Position numbers and translations under genes: made by a program
The notes under the pieces: generated by a model
The model's input: only the letters and a program-made list of their open reading frames with translations
Databases searched by the model: none
What the model was told of the DNA's origin: nothing
Part shown: in pieces, positions 42,680-51,173 of the stretch
Position numbering within the stretch: the stretch's first letter is position 1
Layout: the number at the start of each line of letters is the position of its first letter
Assembly (NCBI RefSeq): GCF_020510425.1
Contig: NZ_JAHBAH010000001.1
Span: forward strand, 620,001 to 684,000
DNA from: Quatrionicoccus australiensis
GTDB lineage: Bacteria > Pseudomonadota > Gammaproteobacteria > Burkholderiales > Rhodocyclaceae
Direction of reading: 5' to 3'
Length of the DNA: 64,000 nt

Positions 42680-44134
42680 TTAGAGACCGCCGAGCGCCAA
42701 ATATTTAGTTTCCATGTACTCGTCGAGACCATGGCTGGAGCCTTCGCGGCCGACACCGGACATCTTGACGCCGCCGAACGGGGCAACCTCGGTCGAGATC
42801 AGGCCGGTATTAACGCCGACCATGCCGTATTCAAGCTGCTTCGAAACGCGCCAGACGCGGCCGTGATCCTTGGAGAAGAAATAGGCGGCGAGACCGAATT
42901 CGGTGTCGTTGGCCATGTGGACCGCTTCGGCTTCAGTCTTGAAGCGGAAGAGCGGCGCCACCGGCCCGAAGATTTCTTCCTTGGCCACCGCCATGCCGGC
43001 CGTCACATCGGCCAGGATGGTCGGCTCGTACCAGGTGCGGCCGAGCGCGTGGCGCTTGCCACCGGTAACGACGCGAGCGCCCTTGTCGACGGCATCCTTG
43101 ACCAGTTCCTCGACCTTGTTGATCGCCGCATCGTCGATCAGCGGGCCTTGCGTGACGCCCTCTTCCGTACCGTGACCAACCTTGAGCGCGGCAACCGCGG
43201 TCGCCAGCTTGGCGGCGAAGGCGTCATAGACGCCGTCCTGGACCAGGAAGCGGTTGGAACAGACGCAGGTCTGGCCGGCGTTGCGATACTTCGAGGCGAG
43301 CGCACCGGCGACGGCGGCATCGAGATCGGCATCGTCAAAAACGATGAAAGGCGCGTTGCCGCCGAGTTCCAGCGACATTTTCTTGACCGTGCCGGCGCAC
43401 TGCTGCATCAGCAACTGGCCAATCGGCGTCGAGCCGGTGAAGGTCAGCTTGCGGACAATCGGACTGGCGGTCATCACGCCGCCGATGGCCGACGCCTTGC
43501 CGGTCACCACGCTGAACACGCCAGCCGGCACGCCGGCCCGTTCGGCCAGTTCGGCCAGGGCCAGGGCGGAAAGCGGCGTCTGTTCGGCCGGCTTGAGGAT
43601 GATGGTGCAGCCGGCAGCCAGCGCCGGGGCAACCTTGCGGGTGATCATCGCCGACGGGAAATTCCACGGCGTGATCGCAGCGCAAACGCCGACCGGTTCC
43701 TTGGTGACGACGAGCTGGCGGTCCTTGAACGGCGACGGAATGACCTCGCCGTAGGCGCGCTTGGCTTCCTCGGCGAACCACTCGATGTAGGCGGCGGCGT
43801 AGGCGATCTCGCCCTTGGCTTCGGCCAGCGGCTTGCCCTGCTCGGCCGTCATCAGCGCGGCGAGGTCGTCCTGGTGGGTCATCAGCAGGTCGAACCAGCG
43901 GCGCAGGATGCGGCTACGTTCGGCGGCGGTGGTTTCGCGCCAGGTTTTCAGCGCCTCGTCGGCAGCGGCGATGGCGCGCTCGGTTTCGGCGGCGCCGCAA
44001 CGCGGCACGGTGGCGATGGTTGCGCCGGTCGCCGGATTGGTGACGGGGAAGGTTTCGCCGGAGTCGGCGGGGGTCCAGGCGCCGTTGATGTAGCAGGCCT
44101 GGCGCAGCAGGGTGGGGTCTTTCAATGCCAGCAT
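42680..44134 (-). CDS. gabD: Succinate-semialdehyde dehydrogenase
   Basis: 484 residues, ALDH superfamily, GabD type: ITPWNFPSAMITRKVAPALAAGC, FTGSTPIGQLLMQQC, catalytic LELGGNAPF and NAGQTCVCSNRF (Cys). Oxidises succinic semialdehyde to succinate with NAD(P)+. It lies downstream of hpaI, whose aldolase reaction releases succinic semialdehyde and pyruvate, so it closes the homoprotocatechuate route into the TCA cycle. About 800 bp with a large hairpin element separate it from hpaI. Confidence 0.92.
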   Translation of the reverse strand: MLALKDPTLLRQACYINGAWTPADSGETFPVTNPATGATIATVPRCGAAETERAIAAADEALKTWRETTAAERSRILRRWFDLLMTHQDDLAALMTAEQGKPLAEAKGEIAYAAAYIEWFAEEAKRAYGEVIPSPFKDRQLVVTKEPVGVCAAITPWNFPSAMITRKVAPALAAGCTIILKPAEQTPLSALALAELAERAGVPAGVFSVVTGKASAIGGVMTASPIVRKLTFTGSTPIGQLLMQQCAGTVKKMSLELGGNAPFIVFDDADLDAAVAGALASKYRNAGQTCVCSNRFLVQDGVYDAFAAKLATAVAALKVGHGTEEGVTQGPLIDDAAINKVEELVKDAVDKGARVVTGGKRHALGRTWYEPTILADVTAGMAVAKEEIFGPVAPLFRFKTEAEAVHMANDTEFGLAAYFFSKDHGRVWRVSKQLEYGMVGVNTGLISTEVAPFGGVKMSGVGREGSSHGLDEYMETKYLALGGL

Positions 44135-44334
44135 GAGGTGGGCTCCTTGGTGTGCGTTTTTATGAATAAGGTTGGTCTGGGTTCAGACCGGGGAATGTTG
44201 GTTGGCTTGGCCGGTGGTTATCGGCGGATGGCTATGGGGATGTTGTGTTGTTTGACGCTAGGGTTACGGCGTTCGCTTTGGTCTCGGCTACGGAAGATGT
44301 TGTTCTTGTTTGGCGTGGGGGTTCCGCCTTGCGG
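44135..44334. other. Intergenic region upstream of gabD
   Basis: 200 bp without a gene. It is noticeably richer in G and T on the plus strand than its surroundings. It should contain the gabD promoter if gabD is not read through from hpaI. No clear box recognised. Confidence 0.4.
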
Positions 44335-44850
44335 GCGGGCGTACTTTCTTTTGCTTCGCCAAAAGAAAGTAGCCAAAGAAAAGGCGACCCCAGGCTACGC
44401 GGTCGGCTGCGCCGACTCCCCTGCGCTACTCGCTGCTGGCGGGGGCTGCGGAACTCGGGGCTACGCCCCTCAGACAGTCCTCGCCCTTTTTCCGCCATCA
44501 GCTCCGTTGCTCGGCGCTCCACATGGGGACCCGGAAAGGCGTCTCGGAACGACGGCTCTGCCCTGGAAGAAAAAAGAAAAAGCCTTGTTTTTAGCGGTCG
44601 ACCGCTAGAAACAGCCCAAAACCATCTCCACCGGTTCGGCGGCGACGCCTTTCGGGTCCCCCTGAGAGGCGCTGAGCAACGCAGGCCGGCCGGGGGCATT
44701 CGGCTTGCGTCTGTCTGAGCCGCAGGCGAGTTTAGCAAGCCGCCCGGACGACCGAGTAGCGCAAGGAACCGGGCAACGCCCGGCGCCGACCCGGGGGTCG
44801 CCTTTTCTTTGGCTACTTTCTTTTGGCGAAGCAAAAGAAAGTACGCCCGC
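44335..44850. repeat. 516-bp quasi-palindromic hairpin element
   Basis: Terminal arms 44335-44391 and 44794-44850 are perfect 57-bp inverted repeats. Each arm contains its own 12-bp hairpin (TACTTTCTTTTG / CAAAAGAAAGTA, 6-nt loop). Inward of the arms the two halves remain similar in inverted order (TGCGCTACTCG, CTCAGACAG, GTTGCTC, AAAGGCGTC on both sides), and near the centre lies the perfect palindrome TAGCGGTCGACCGCTA (44592-44607). The open frames across it are low-complexity by-products. No transposase. It separates hpaI from gabD. Confidence 0.8.
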
Positions 44851-44941
44851 GCCGCCAGCGCGGAACCCAACGGTTCAGCAAGCGCGGCAAACGACTCCGC
44901 GCGCACGAACCCGAAAGGCAGAAAGGGCAACAAAGCGTCCA

Positions 44942-45739
44942 TCAGTACGCCGCCCCACCCTTCGCAACATCACCCTTCTTGAACTTGTCCGCCAGCGCCA
45001 CAGCCGAATTCCGCAGCAAAAGCGCATCAACCCCTACCAGCAAAAAGCTCGCCCCAATCTCGCGATAGGCTTCCGCCGCAGCCGGATCAGCCGAGAACAC
45101 ACCCGCCGCCTTGCCAGCAGCCGATATCTTGCCGATCGCGGCAACAACCGCCGCCTTGACATCAGCGTGGCCCGGATTGCCTAGGTGGCCCATCGAGGCA
45201 GCCAGGTCGGACGGCCCGATGAAGACCGCATCAACGCCTTCAACGCAAAGAATCTCGTCGAGTCCGGCCAGACCGGTGGTCGATTCGATCTGCACGATCA
45301 GGCACATTTCCTCGTCGGCATGCGCGAAGTAACCTTCGACGCCGTTCCAGCGGGCAGCGCGCGCCATGGCCGTGCCGACGCCACGAATGCCGTTCGGCGG
45401 GTAGCGCATGGCGCGGACCAGCTTTTCGGCATCGGCGGCGGTTTCAACCATCGGCACCATCAGCGTCTGCACACCGCCATCAAGCAATTGCTTGATGCGG
45501 GCGACGTCGTGGTCGACGGTGCGCACCACCGGCTTGACCGGGTACGGCGCCAGCGCCTGCAGCTGTTCGATGATGGAACGCAGGTCGTTCGGACCATGCT
45601 CGCCATCGATCAGCAGCCAGTCGAAGCCGGTGGTGGCGACGATTTCGGCGGTGTAGGCGTTGGCCAGGCCGAGGAACAGGCCGATCTGCGTTTCGCGCTG
45701 GGCGAGCGCACGCTTGAAGGTATTGCGGGGCATCTGCAC
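44942..45739 (-). CDS. hpaI: 4-hydroxy-2-oxoheptanedioate aldolase
   Basis: About 265 residues, class II pyruvate aldolase of the HpcH/HpaI family: GLFLGLANAYTAEIVATTGFDWLLIDGEHGPND, MRYPPNGIRGVG, VQIES and VFIGPSDLAASMG with the Glu and Asp metal ligands. Cleaves 4-hydroxy-2-oxoheptanedioate to pyruvate and succinic semialdehyde. A GTG at 45739 has AGGAG with 6-nt spacing, better than the ATG at 45733; both are possible. Last hpa gene of the operon before the hairpin element. Confidence 0.92.
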   Translation of the reverse strand: MQMPRNTFKRALAQRETQIGLFLGLANAYTAEIVATTGFDWLLIDGEHGPNDLRSIIEQLQALAPYPVKPVVRTVDHDVARIKQLLDGGVQTLMVPMVETAADAEKLVRAMRYPPNGIRGVGTAMARAARWNGVEGYFAHADEEMCLIVQIESTTGLAGLDEILCVEGVDAVFIGPSDLAASMGHLGNPGHADVKAAVVAAIGKISAAGKAAGVFSADPAAAEAYREIGASFLLVGVDALLLRNSAVALADKFKKGDVAKGGAAY

Positions 45740-45755
45740 GGTCGACTCCTGTTTT

Positions 45756-46565
45756 TCAGACAAAACGGCAGGTGATATTGCCGAGGGGGCCGTAATCGAC
45801 ATGGAAGGTGTCGCCACGGCTGGCCGGCACCGGCCGCGTGAAGGAACCGGCGAGGATGATCTGACCCGGTTCGAGCGCCACGCCATGCGGCGCGAAGCGC
45901 TTGGCCAGCCAGGCAATGCCGTTGGCCGGATGGTTGAGCACGCCGGCGGCAACGCCGGTTTCCTCGATCACGCCGTTGCGGTAGAGCAGCGCCGAAACCC
46001 AGCGCAGATCGATGTCCATCGGCTTGATCGGGCGGCCGCCCATGATGATGCCGGCGTTGGCGGCATTGTCCGAAATGGTGTCGAAAACCTTGCGCGGCCG
46101 CTTGCTTTCCGGGTCGATGCGCTGCGAGCGGGCATCGATCAGTTCCAGTGCCGGGATCACGTAGTCGGTGGCGGAAAGCACGTCGAGCATGCTGACGTTT
46201 TCGCCTTCGAGACGATCCTTGAGGATGAAGGCCAGCTCGACCTCGATCATCGGCACGATGAAGCGGTCGACCGGGATTTCGCCGCCGTCGGCAAAGACCA
46301 TGTCGTCGAGCAGTGTGCCGTAGTCCGGCTCGTTGATCTGCGACGACATCTGCATGGCACGCGAGGTCAGGCCGATCTTGTGGCCGACGATCTTGCGCCC
46401 TTCGGCGATCTTCATGTCGACCCAGGCCTTCTGGATCGCATAGGCGTCGGGGATGGTGATTTCCGGATAATCCAGCGAAATCTGGCGGATCTGCTGGCGG
46501 GTCTTTTCGGCTTCGTGGAAGCGACGCGCGGTGGCTTCGATGATGTCCTGGCTAAGCATGGTCAT
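45756..46565 (-). CDS. hpaH: 2-oxo-hept-4-ene-1,7-dioate hydratase
   Basis: 269 residues of the hydratase/decarboxylase family: [35 protein letters not shown] and [14 protein letters not shown]. Adds water to 2-oxo-hept-4-ene-1,7-dioate to form the substrate of HpaI. In order with hpaF and hpaI. The second ATG (46559) is an alternative start. A chance GGTCGACCG occurs inside the coding region near 46266. Confidence 0.93.
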   Translation of the reverse strand: MTMLSQDIIEATARRFHEAEKTRQQIRQISLDYPEITIPDAYAIQKAWVDMKIAEGRKIVGHKIGLTSRAMQMSSQINEPDYGTLLDDMVFADGGEIPVDRFIVPMIEVELAFILKDRLEGENVSMLDVLSATDYVIPALELIDARSQRIDPESKRPRKVFDTISDNAANAGIIMGGRPIKPMDIDLRWVSALLYRNGVIEETGVAAGVLNHPANGIAWLAKRFAPHGVALEPGQIILAGSFTRPVPASRGDTFHVDYGPLGNITCRFV

Positions 46566-46579
46566 TCCTCTTGGTGGGC

Positions 46580-46972
46580 TTAAGTCTTCTTGTAACGGGC
46601 GTGGATATTGTTCTGCTTCCAGGTCCCGGATTCGCTGAACTCGACGATTTCCATCGACAAGGCCAGCGTGCGCTTTGCGTAAATCGTGGCGAAGTGCGCG
46701 CAGATCATCGCGAACAGTTCGTCGCCGGTCTTCTTCTTGGCTTCTTCGCTGCGACCGCCGCCGATCTTCAGCGTGACATGCACGAAGGCATCGTCCACCG
46801 TGCCGTCAGCCACGCAGTAATCGTGCAGCCAGACGACGCGGGAACGGATGCCGCCGATCGGGAACACCCCACCCTGGTCAATCAACACCTGGTTGGCTTT
46901 TTTCAACAGGCTCCTGACATCGGCTTCGGCCGCGTCAAGGTTGTCGGTGACTTCAAAGATCAGATGGGGCAT
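46580..46972 (-). CDS. hpaF: 5-carboxymethyl-2-hydroxymuconate isomerase
   Basis: 130 residues of the tautomerase superfamily. Pro2 directly after the start Met ([12 protein letters not shown]) is the catalytic base; [15 protein letters not shown] and [13 protein letters not shown] are typical of CHMI. It isomerises 5-carboxymethyl-2-hydroxymuconate in the homoprotocatechuate pathway. Intergenic distances to hpaH and hpaD are short (14 and 27 bp). Confidence 0.93.
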   Translation of the reverse strand: MPHLIFEVTDNLDAAEADVRSLLKKANQVLIDQGGVFPIGGIRSRVVWLHDYCVADGTVDDAFVHVTLKIGGGRSEEAKKKTGDELFAMICAHFATIYAKRTLALSMEIVEFSESGTWKQNNIHARYKKT

Positions 46973-46999
46973 TCCTTGCTCCTTTGGTTTGTTATTGCT

Positions 47000-47896
47000 T
47001 CAGGAAACCGGCATTTCGGCACCGATGCCGCGCGCGGCCAGCGGGATGCCGGCAACCGGCAGGCTGACGACGACCTGGCCGGTACCCGAACTTTCGAAGT
47101 ACGGGCAGACGATTTCGGCCTTGCCTTCGTACTTGTCCCAGCCGAGCGCGCCGAACAGCATGGCGGTATCGTGCATTTTGCCTTCGCCGGTGCAGTACTG
47201 GGCGTATTCGGGCAGCATGCGCAGGAAGGTGGCCCACTGGCCTTCTTCCCACAGTTGCAGGGCGCGCAGATCGACCTGCTTGTTGAATTCGCGGCTGATC
47301 GTGTTGAAACCTTCCTCGACCAGGCGGTTTTCCCAGATCTGGTGCGACATCGAGCCGGAAGCGACGATGGCGACCTTGCAATTGCTGCGGGCAACGGCCT
47401 TGGCCAGCGCTTCGCCGAGGATGCGCGACTCTTCGAGCGAGCCGAAGGTGCTCCAGCCGGCAATCGAGACGACCTTGATCTTGCCTTCCGGGTTCATGTA
47501 GCGCATCGGCAGGATGGTGCCGTATTCGAGATCGAGCGAAGCAACCCGGTGAGCGCGCGTCTTGACGCCCATGGCGGTGGCTTCTTCGGCGATCAGGTCG
47601 CCCAGTTCCGGATTACCCGGAAACTCGTAGGGCAGGTCCTGGATGAAATGCGGGAACTCGTGGCTGGTGTAATTGCCCTTGTGCACCGCATTGTTGTTGA
47701 TGTGATAACCGGCATTGACCAGCCAGTGCGTGTCGAACACGATGAAGGTGTCGACGCCGAGTTCGGCGGCACGGCGGCCGATCTCGCGTTCGGCATCGAT
47801 CGCAGCCTGACGGCACCCATGCGCGGGTCCCGGCTGTTCGGAAATAAGCATCGACGGCACGTGCGTGCACTTGATGGCCATCAGAATTTCACCCAT
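47000..47896 (-). CDS. hpaD: 3,4-dihydroxyphenylacetate 2,3-dioxygenase (copy 1, downstream)
   Basis: 298 residues, type III (LigB) extradiol dioxygenase. THVPSM near the start and DTHWLVNAGYHIN hold His residues of the iron site, LEYGTILPMRYM and SGSMSHQ follow. Opens the ring of homoprotocatechuate by meta cleavage. GGGAGA stands 7 nt before the ATG at 47896. It is next to a second gene of the same family (47964-48812), roughly half identical by eye, with a C-terminal extension of about 15 residues. Confidence 0.9.
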   Translation of the reverse strand: MGEILMAIKCTHVPSMLISEQPGPAHGCRQAAIDAEREIGRRAAELGVDTFIVFDTHWLVNAGYHINNNAVHKGNYTSHEFPHFIQDLPYEFPGNPELGDLIAEEATAMGVKTRAHRVASLDLEYGTILPMRYMNPEGKIKVVSIAGWSTFGSLEESRILGEALAKAVARSNCKVAIVASGSMSHQIWENRLVEEGFNTISREFNKQVDLRALQLWEEGQWATFLRMLPEYAQYCTGEGKMHDTAMLFGALGWDKYEGKAEIVCPYFESSGTGQVVVSLPVAGIPLAARGIGAEMPVS

Positions 47897-47963
47897 GAAA
47901 CTGTCTCCCTGAATTTTGAAAAAGATGTTTTCTCTGTATGGGGATCAATATGGCTTTACGCTC

Positions 47964-48812
47964 TTATTGAATGGGGAACACGACGTTGATCTGGCCGGTG
48001 CCGGACGAACCGAAGTAAGGCGTGACGATTTCAGCCTTGCCCTGGTAATCCTCGGCGCCGAGCACGCCGAGCAGCATCGCGGTGTCGTGCATCATGCCTT
48101 CGCCGTGACACTTGACCGCGTACTCCGGCAACATGCCGCAGAAGGTCTTCCAGTCGCCGTTCTTCCACAGTTCGATGACGTGGCGGTCGACGTTTTCCAG
48201 GAAGGGATCCCAGACCTTGTGCATGAATTGTTCCGACACGCCGTTCTGCGCGAAGCGGTGCGACAGCGAACCGGAGGCGAGCACGGCGACGTTGCCTTCG
48301 CTCTGCTCGATGGCGCGGCGCACAGCGCGGCCCAGCTCGATCGAATCGGCCAGGTTATGCACGGTACACATCGCCGAGACCGAGATGACCTTGAACTGCT
48401 TGTCCTCGTTCATGTAGCGCATCGGCACCAGGGTGCCGTATTCGAGCGCCAGGCTGGTCGCATCGTGGGCGCGGGTCAGCACGCCGGCAGAGGTCGCTGC
48501 CGCGGCGATGGCATGCCCGAGCGCCGGGTTGCCCTGGTACGAGAACGGCATGTTCTTGATGAAGTGCGGCAGCTCGTTGGAGGTGTAGATCCCCTCCCAG
48601 CTCGGCGCGCAATTGATGTGATAGCCGGCATTGACCAGCCAGTGCGTGTCGAAGACGACGATGGTGTCGACCTTCAGTTCGCGCATGCGGCGGGCGATTT
48701 CCTTGTGGCCATCGATGGCAGCCTGGCGGCAGCCCTTGTGCGGCCCGTCCATTTCGGACAGGTACATCGACGGTACGTGGGTGATCTTGGCGGCGAGGAC
48801 GAGTTTGCCCAT
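47964..48812 (-). CDS. hpaD: 3,4-dihydroxyphenylacetate 2,3-dioxygenase paralogue (copy 2, upstream)
   Basis: 282 residues with the same LigB-type skeleton as its neighbour: THVPSM, DTHWLVNAGYHIN, LEYGTLVPMRYM, SGSLSHR. All iron-site histidines appear present in both, so neither looks inactive. Start is preceded by GGAGACACAG. The two may differ in substrate (for example homoprotocatechuate against a related catechol) or act as a heteromer; sequence alone does not decide. Confidence 0.88.
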   Translation of the reverse strand: MGKLVLAAKITHVPSMYLSEMDGPHKGCRQAAIDGHKEIARRMRELKVDTIVVFDTHWLVNAGYHINCAPSWEGIYTSNELPHFIKNMPFSYQGNPALGHAIAAAATSAGVLTRAHDATSLALEYGTLVPMRYMNEDKQFKVISVSAMCTVHNLADSIELGRAVRRAIEQSEGNVAVLASGSLSHRFAQNGVSEQFMHKVWDPFLENVDRHVIELWKNGDWKTFCGMLPEYAVKCHGEGMMHDTAMLLGVLGAEDYQGKAEIVTPYFGSSGTGQINVVFPIQ

Positions 48813-48837
48813 ATCTGTGTCTCCTTCTGTTCTTTAA

Positions 48838-48933
48838 CTCCCTCCCCTTCAAGGGGAGGGTTGGGGTGGGGATGGGTTTTATTCGCGGAACGAACCCATC
48901 CCCCTCCCGGCCTCCCCCTTGAAGGGGGAGGAG
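48838..48933. repeat. 96-bp compound inverted repeat inside the hpa operon
   Basis: Between hpaE and the upstream hpaD copy. Each side contains a palindrome of the CTCCCC-TTCAA-GGGGAG kind, and the centre pairs GGGGATGGGTT with AACCCATCCCC (11 bp). The outer sides also pair with few mismatches. It resembles widespread C/G-run intergenic repeats of betaproteobacteria. Likely affects mRNA processing or relative expression of the flanking genes. Confidence 0.75.
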
Positions 48934-48939
48934 TGTTAG

Positions 48940-50394
48940 TTACACGCCCCAACGCGGGATGTGATGGCTGCCGTACGACACGGCGATGTTCTTGGCTTCG
49001 CAGAACACGTCGTAGCTGTAGTGGTTGCCTTCACGACCGGTGCCGGAAGCCTTGGAACCGCCGAAGGGCTGGCGCAGGTCGCGCACGTTCTGGCTGTTGA
49101 CGAAGGTCATGCCCGACTCGATGGCCTTGGCCAGGCGGATGGCGCGGCCGGTGTTGTTGGTCCAGAGATATGACGAGAGGCCGTAGATGGTGTCGTTGGC
49201 GATGCGCACGGCGTCCTCTTCGGTCTTGAAGCGGATGATGCAGGGCACCGGCCCGAAGATTTCTTCCTGGGCGATGCGCATCTTGTTGTCGACATTGGCG
49301 AAGACGGTCGGCTGCACCCAGAAACCGTTCTTGAACTTGTCGGCGACAACCGGCGTGCCGCCGCCGAAGACGACTTCGGCGCCTTCCTGCTTGCCGAGTT
49401 CGATGTAGTAATTGACCTTGTCCATGTGGCCCTTGGAGATCATCGGGCCGATCACGGTGTTCGGATCCATCGGGTCACCGACCACCAGGCGCGAGGCGCG
49501 GGCGGCGAAATCGGCGACGAACTTGTCGTAGATACCTTCCTGGACGATGATCCGCGAGCCGGCGGTGCAGCGTTCGCCGTTGTTCGAGAAGATCATGAAG
49601 ATGGCGGCATCGAGGGCGCGTTCGTAGTCGGCGTCGTCGAAGATGATGAACGGCGACTTGCCGCCCAGTTCCATCGAGAATTTCTTCAGGCCGGCGGCCT
49701 TGACGATGCGGTTGCCGGTGGCGGTCGAGCCGGTGAAGGAGATCGAGCGGACATCCGGGTGCGAGACCAGCGGTTCGCCGGCCTTGTCGCCGAAACCATG
49801 CACGACGTTGAAGACGCCGGCCGGAATGCCGGCTTCGAGGGCCAGTTCGCCGAGGCGGTTGGCGGTCAACGGCGACAATTCGGACATTTTCATCACCGCC
49901 GTGTTGCCGAAAGCCAGGCACGGTGCCGTCTTCCAGGTCGCGGTCATGAACGGCACGTTCCACGGCGAGATCAGCGCGCAGACGCCAACCGGCTGCCACA
50001 GCGTGTAGTTGAGGTGGCCGGTGTCGGAATCGTAGGTTTCGCCGTGCATGTGCTGGATCAGCTCGGCGAAGTAGTTGAAGTTGTCCGAGGCACGCGGAAT
50101 CAGCACGCGCTTGGTCTGGTTGGTGACCTGGCCGCAGTCGGCGGTTTCCATGTCGGCGATCGGCTCGACATTGGCGGCGATCAGTTCGCCCAGCTTGCGC
50201 ACCAGACGGGCGCGTTCCTTGACCGGCGTTGCCGCCCAGCCCGGAAAGGCGGCCTTGGCGGCAGCCACCGCGGCGTTGATTTCGTCCGTACCGCCGCTGG
50301 CGACGGTGTCGATGACTTCACCGGTCGCCGGGTTGATGGTTTCGAACGTTTCCTTGCTGTCGACCTTCTGGCCGTTGATGATGTGCTTGATCAT
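48940..50394 (-). CDS. hpaE: 5-carboxymethyl-2-hydroxymuconate semialdehyde dehydrogenase
   Basis: 484 residues, ALDH superfamily: LISPWNVPFMTATWKTAPCLAFGN, FTGSTATGNRIVKAAG, catalytic MELGGKSPFIIF and NNGERCTAGSRI (Cys), EEIFGPVPCIIRF. Length and motifs match HpaE, which oxidises the ring-cleavage semialdehyde with NAD+. GAGGA upstream of the ATG supports the start. Flanked by hpaG and hpaD genes in pathway order. Confidence 0.93.
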   Translation of the reverse strand: MIKHIINGQKVDSKETFETINPATGEVIDTVASGGTDEINAAVAAAKAAFPGWAATPVKERARLVRKLGELIAANVEPIADMETADCGQVTNQTKRVLIPRASDNFNYFAELIQHMHGETYDSDTGHLNYTLWQPVGVCALISPWNVPFMTATWKTAPCLAFGNTAVMKMSELSPLTANRLGELALEAGIPAGVFNVVHGFGDKAGEPLVSHPDVRSISFTGSTATGNRIVKAAGLKKFSMELGGKSPFIIFDDADYERALDAAIFMIFSNNGERCTAGSRIIVQEGIYDKFVADFAARASRLVVGDPMDPNTVIGPMISKGHMDKVNYYIELGKQEGAEVVFGGGTPVVADKFKNGFWVQPTVFANVDNKMRIAQEEIFGPVPCIIRFKTEEDAVRIANDTIYGLSSYLWTNNTGRAIRLAKAIESGMTFVNSQNVRDLRQPFGGSKASGTGREGNHYSYDVFCEAKNIAVSYGSHHIPRWGV

Positions 50395-50414
50395 GCTGTC
50401 CTCGCCTTTGTTCT

Positions 50415-51173
50415 TCAGTTAGCGAAATAAGTCGCGTCGTCGACGATGCTGTTGACCAGGCAACAGACCCCTTCGACTTCGGTTTCGATGACATCGCCCG
50501 CCTTGACGTCGGCCAGGCCTTCCGGCGTGCCGGTCAGGATGACGTCGCCCGGATTCAGCGTCATGAAGGACGACAGGTATTCGATCAGCGTCGGGATGTC
50601 GAAAATCATGTCGGCCGTCGTGCCGGTCTGCGTCGTCTTGCCATTGACGCGGGTGGTCAGCTTGAGCGCCATCGGATTCGGCACGTCGGCAGCGTCGACC
50701 AGCCACGGGCCGAGCGGCGTGCAGGCGTCGCGGTTCTTGACGCGCAGGTTCGGACGGTAATAGTTCTCGAGGTAGTCGCGGATGGCGTAATCGTTGGCCA
50801 CGGTGTAGCCGGCGACGATGTCCATGGCGTCAGCCTTGGCGACGTTCTTGCCGGTCTTGCCGATGACCACGGCCAGTTCGCACTCGTAGTGCATGTAGGT
50901 GGCGTCGGCCGGGCGGCGCGTCTGCGCCTTATGACCGGTGATCGTGTTCGGCCCCTTCAAAAAGACGAGCGGCACTTCCGGCGCCTTGAAGGCGAGTTCC
51001 TTGGCGTGGTCGGCGTAGTTCAGGCCGAGCGCGAAGACGGTACCGACTTCGACCGGCGGCAGCCACTGAAAATCGCCTTCCTTGAGCAGTCGACCGTCGG
51101 CCAGGCGGACGTGGCCGTTGTCTTCGGTGACCTGATGAACGGCGCCGTTGTAGGCAATGCGTCCGTGCTTCAT
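50415..51173 (-). CDS. hpaG2: HpaG C-terminal-type subunit (OPET decarboxylase/isomerase)
   Basis: 252 residues of the fumarylacetoacetate hydrolase family: FALGLNYADHAKEL, FLKGPNTITGH, YECELAVVIGKTG (metal Glu residues), SFMTLNPGDVILTGTPEGL. Corresponds to one half of the fused HpaG of enteric bacteria, which decarboxylates and isomerises 5-oxo-pent-3-ene-1,2,5-tricarboxylate. The two halves are separate genes here, overlapping by 4 bp. Confidence 0.92.
   Translation of the reverse strand: MKHGRIAYNGAVHQVTEDNGHVRLADGRLLKEGDFQWLPPVEVGTVFALGLNYADHAKELAFKAPEVPLVFLKGPNTITGHKAQTRRPADATYMHYECELAVVIGKTGKNVAKADAMDIVAGYTVANDYAIRDYLENYYRPNLRVKNRDACTPLGPWLVDAADVPNPMALKLTTRVNGKTTQTGTTADMIFDIPTLIEYLSSFMTLNPGDVILTGTPEGLADVKAGDVIETEVEGVCCLVNSIVDDATYFAN

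Noticed and set aside
44232..44942. A 236-codon minus-strand frame and shorter plus-strand frames across the 516-bp hairpin
   Set aside because: They translate the repeat arms (LLLRQKKVAKEKATPG and its mirror) and low-complexity Arg/Ser/Pro sequence, have no ribosome site, and both strands are open; they follow from the repeat, not from a gene.
46259..46275. GGTCGACCG inside hpaH as a member of the intergenic palindrome family
   Set aside because: It lies within conserved coding sequence without pairing arms, so it is best taken as a chance match.
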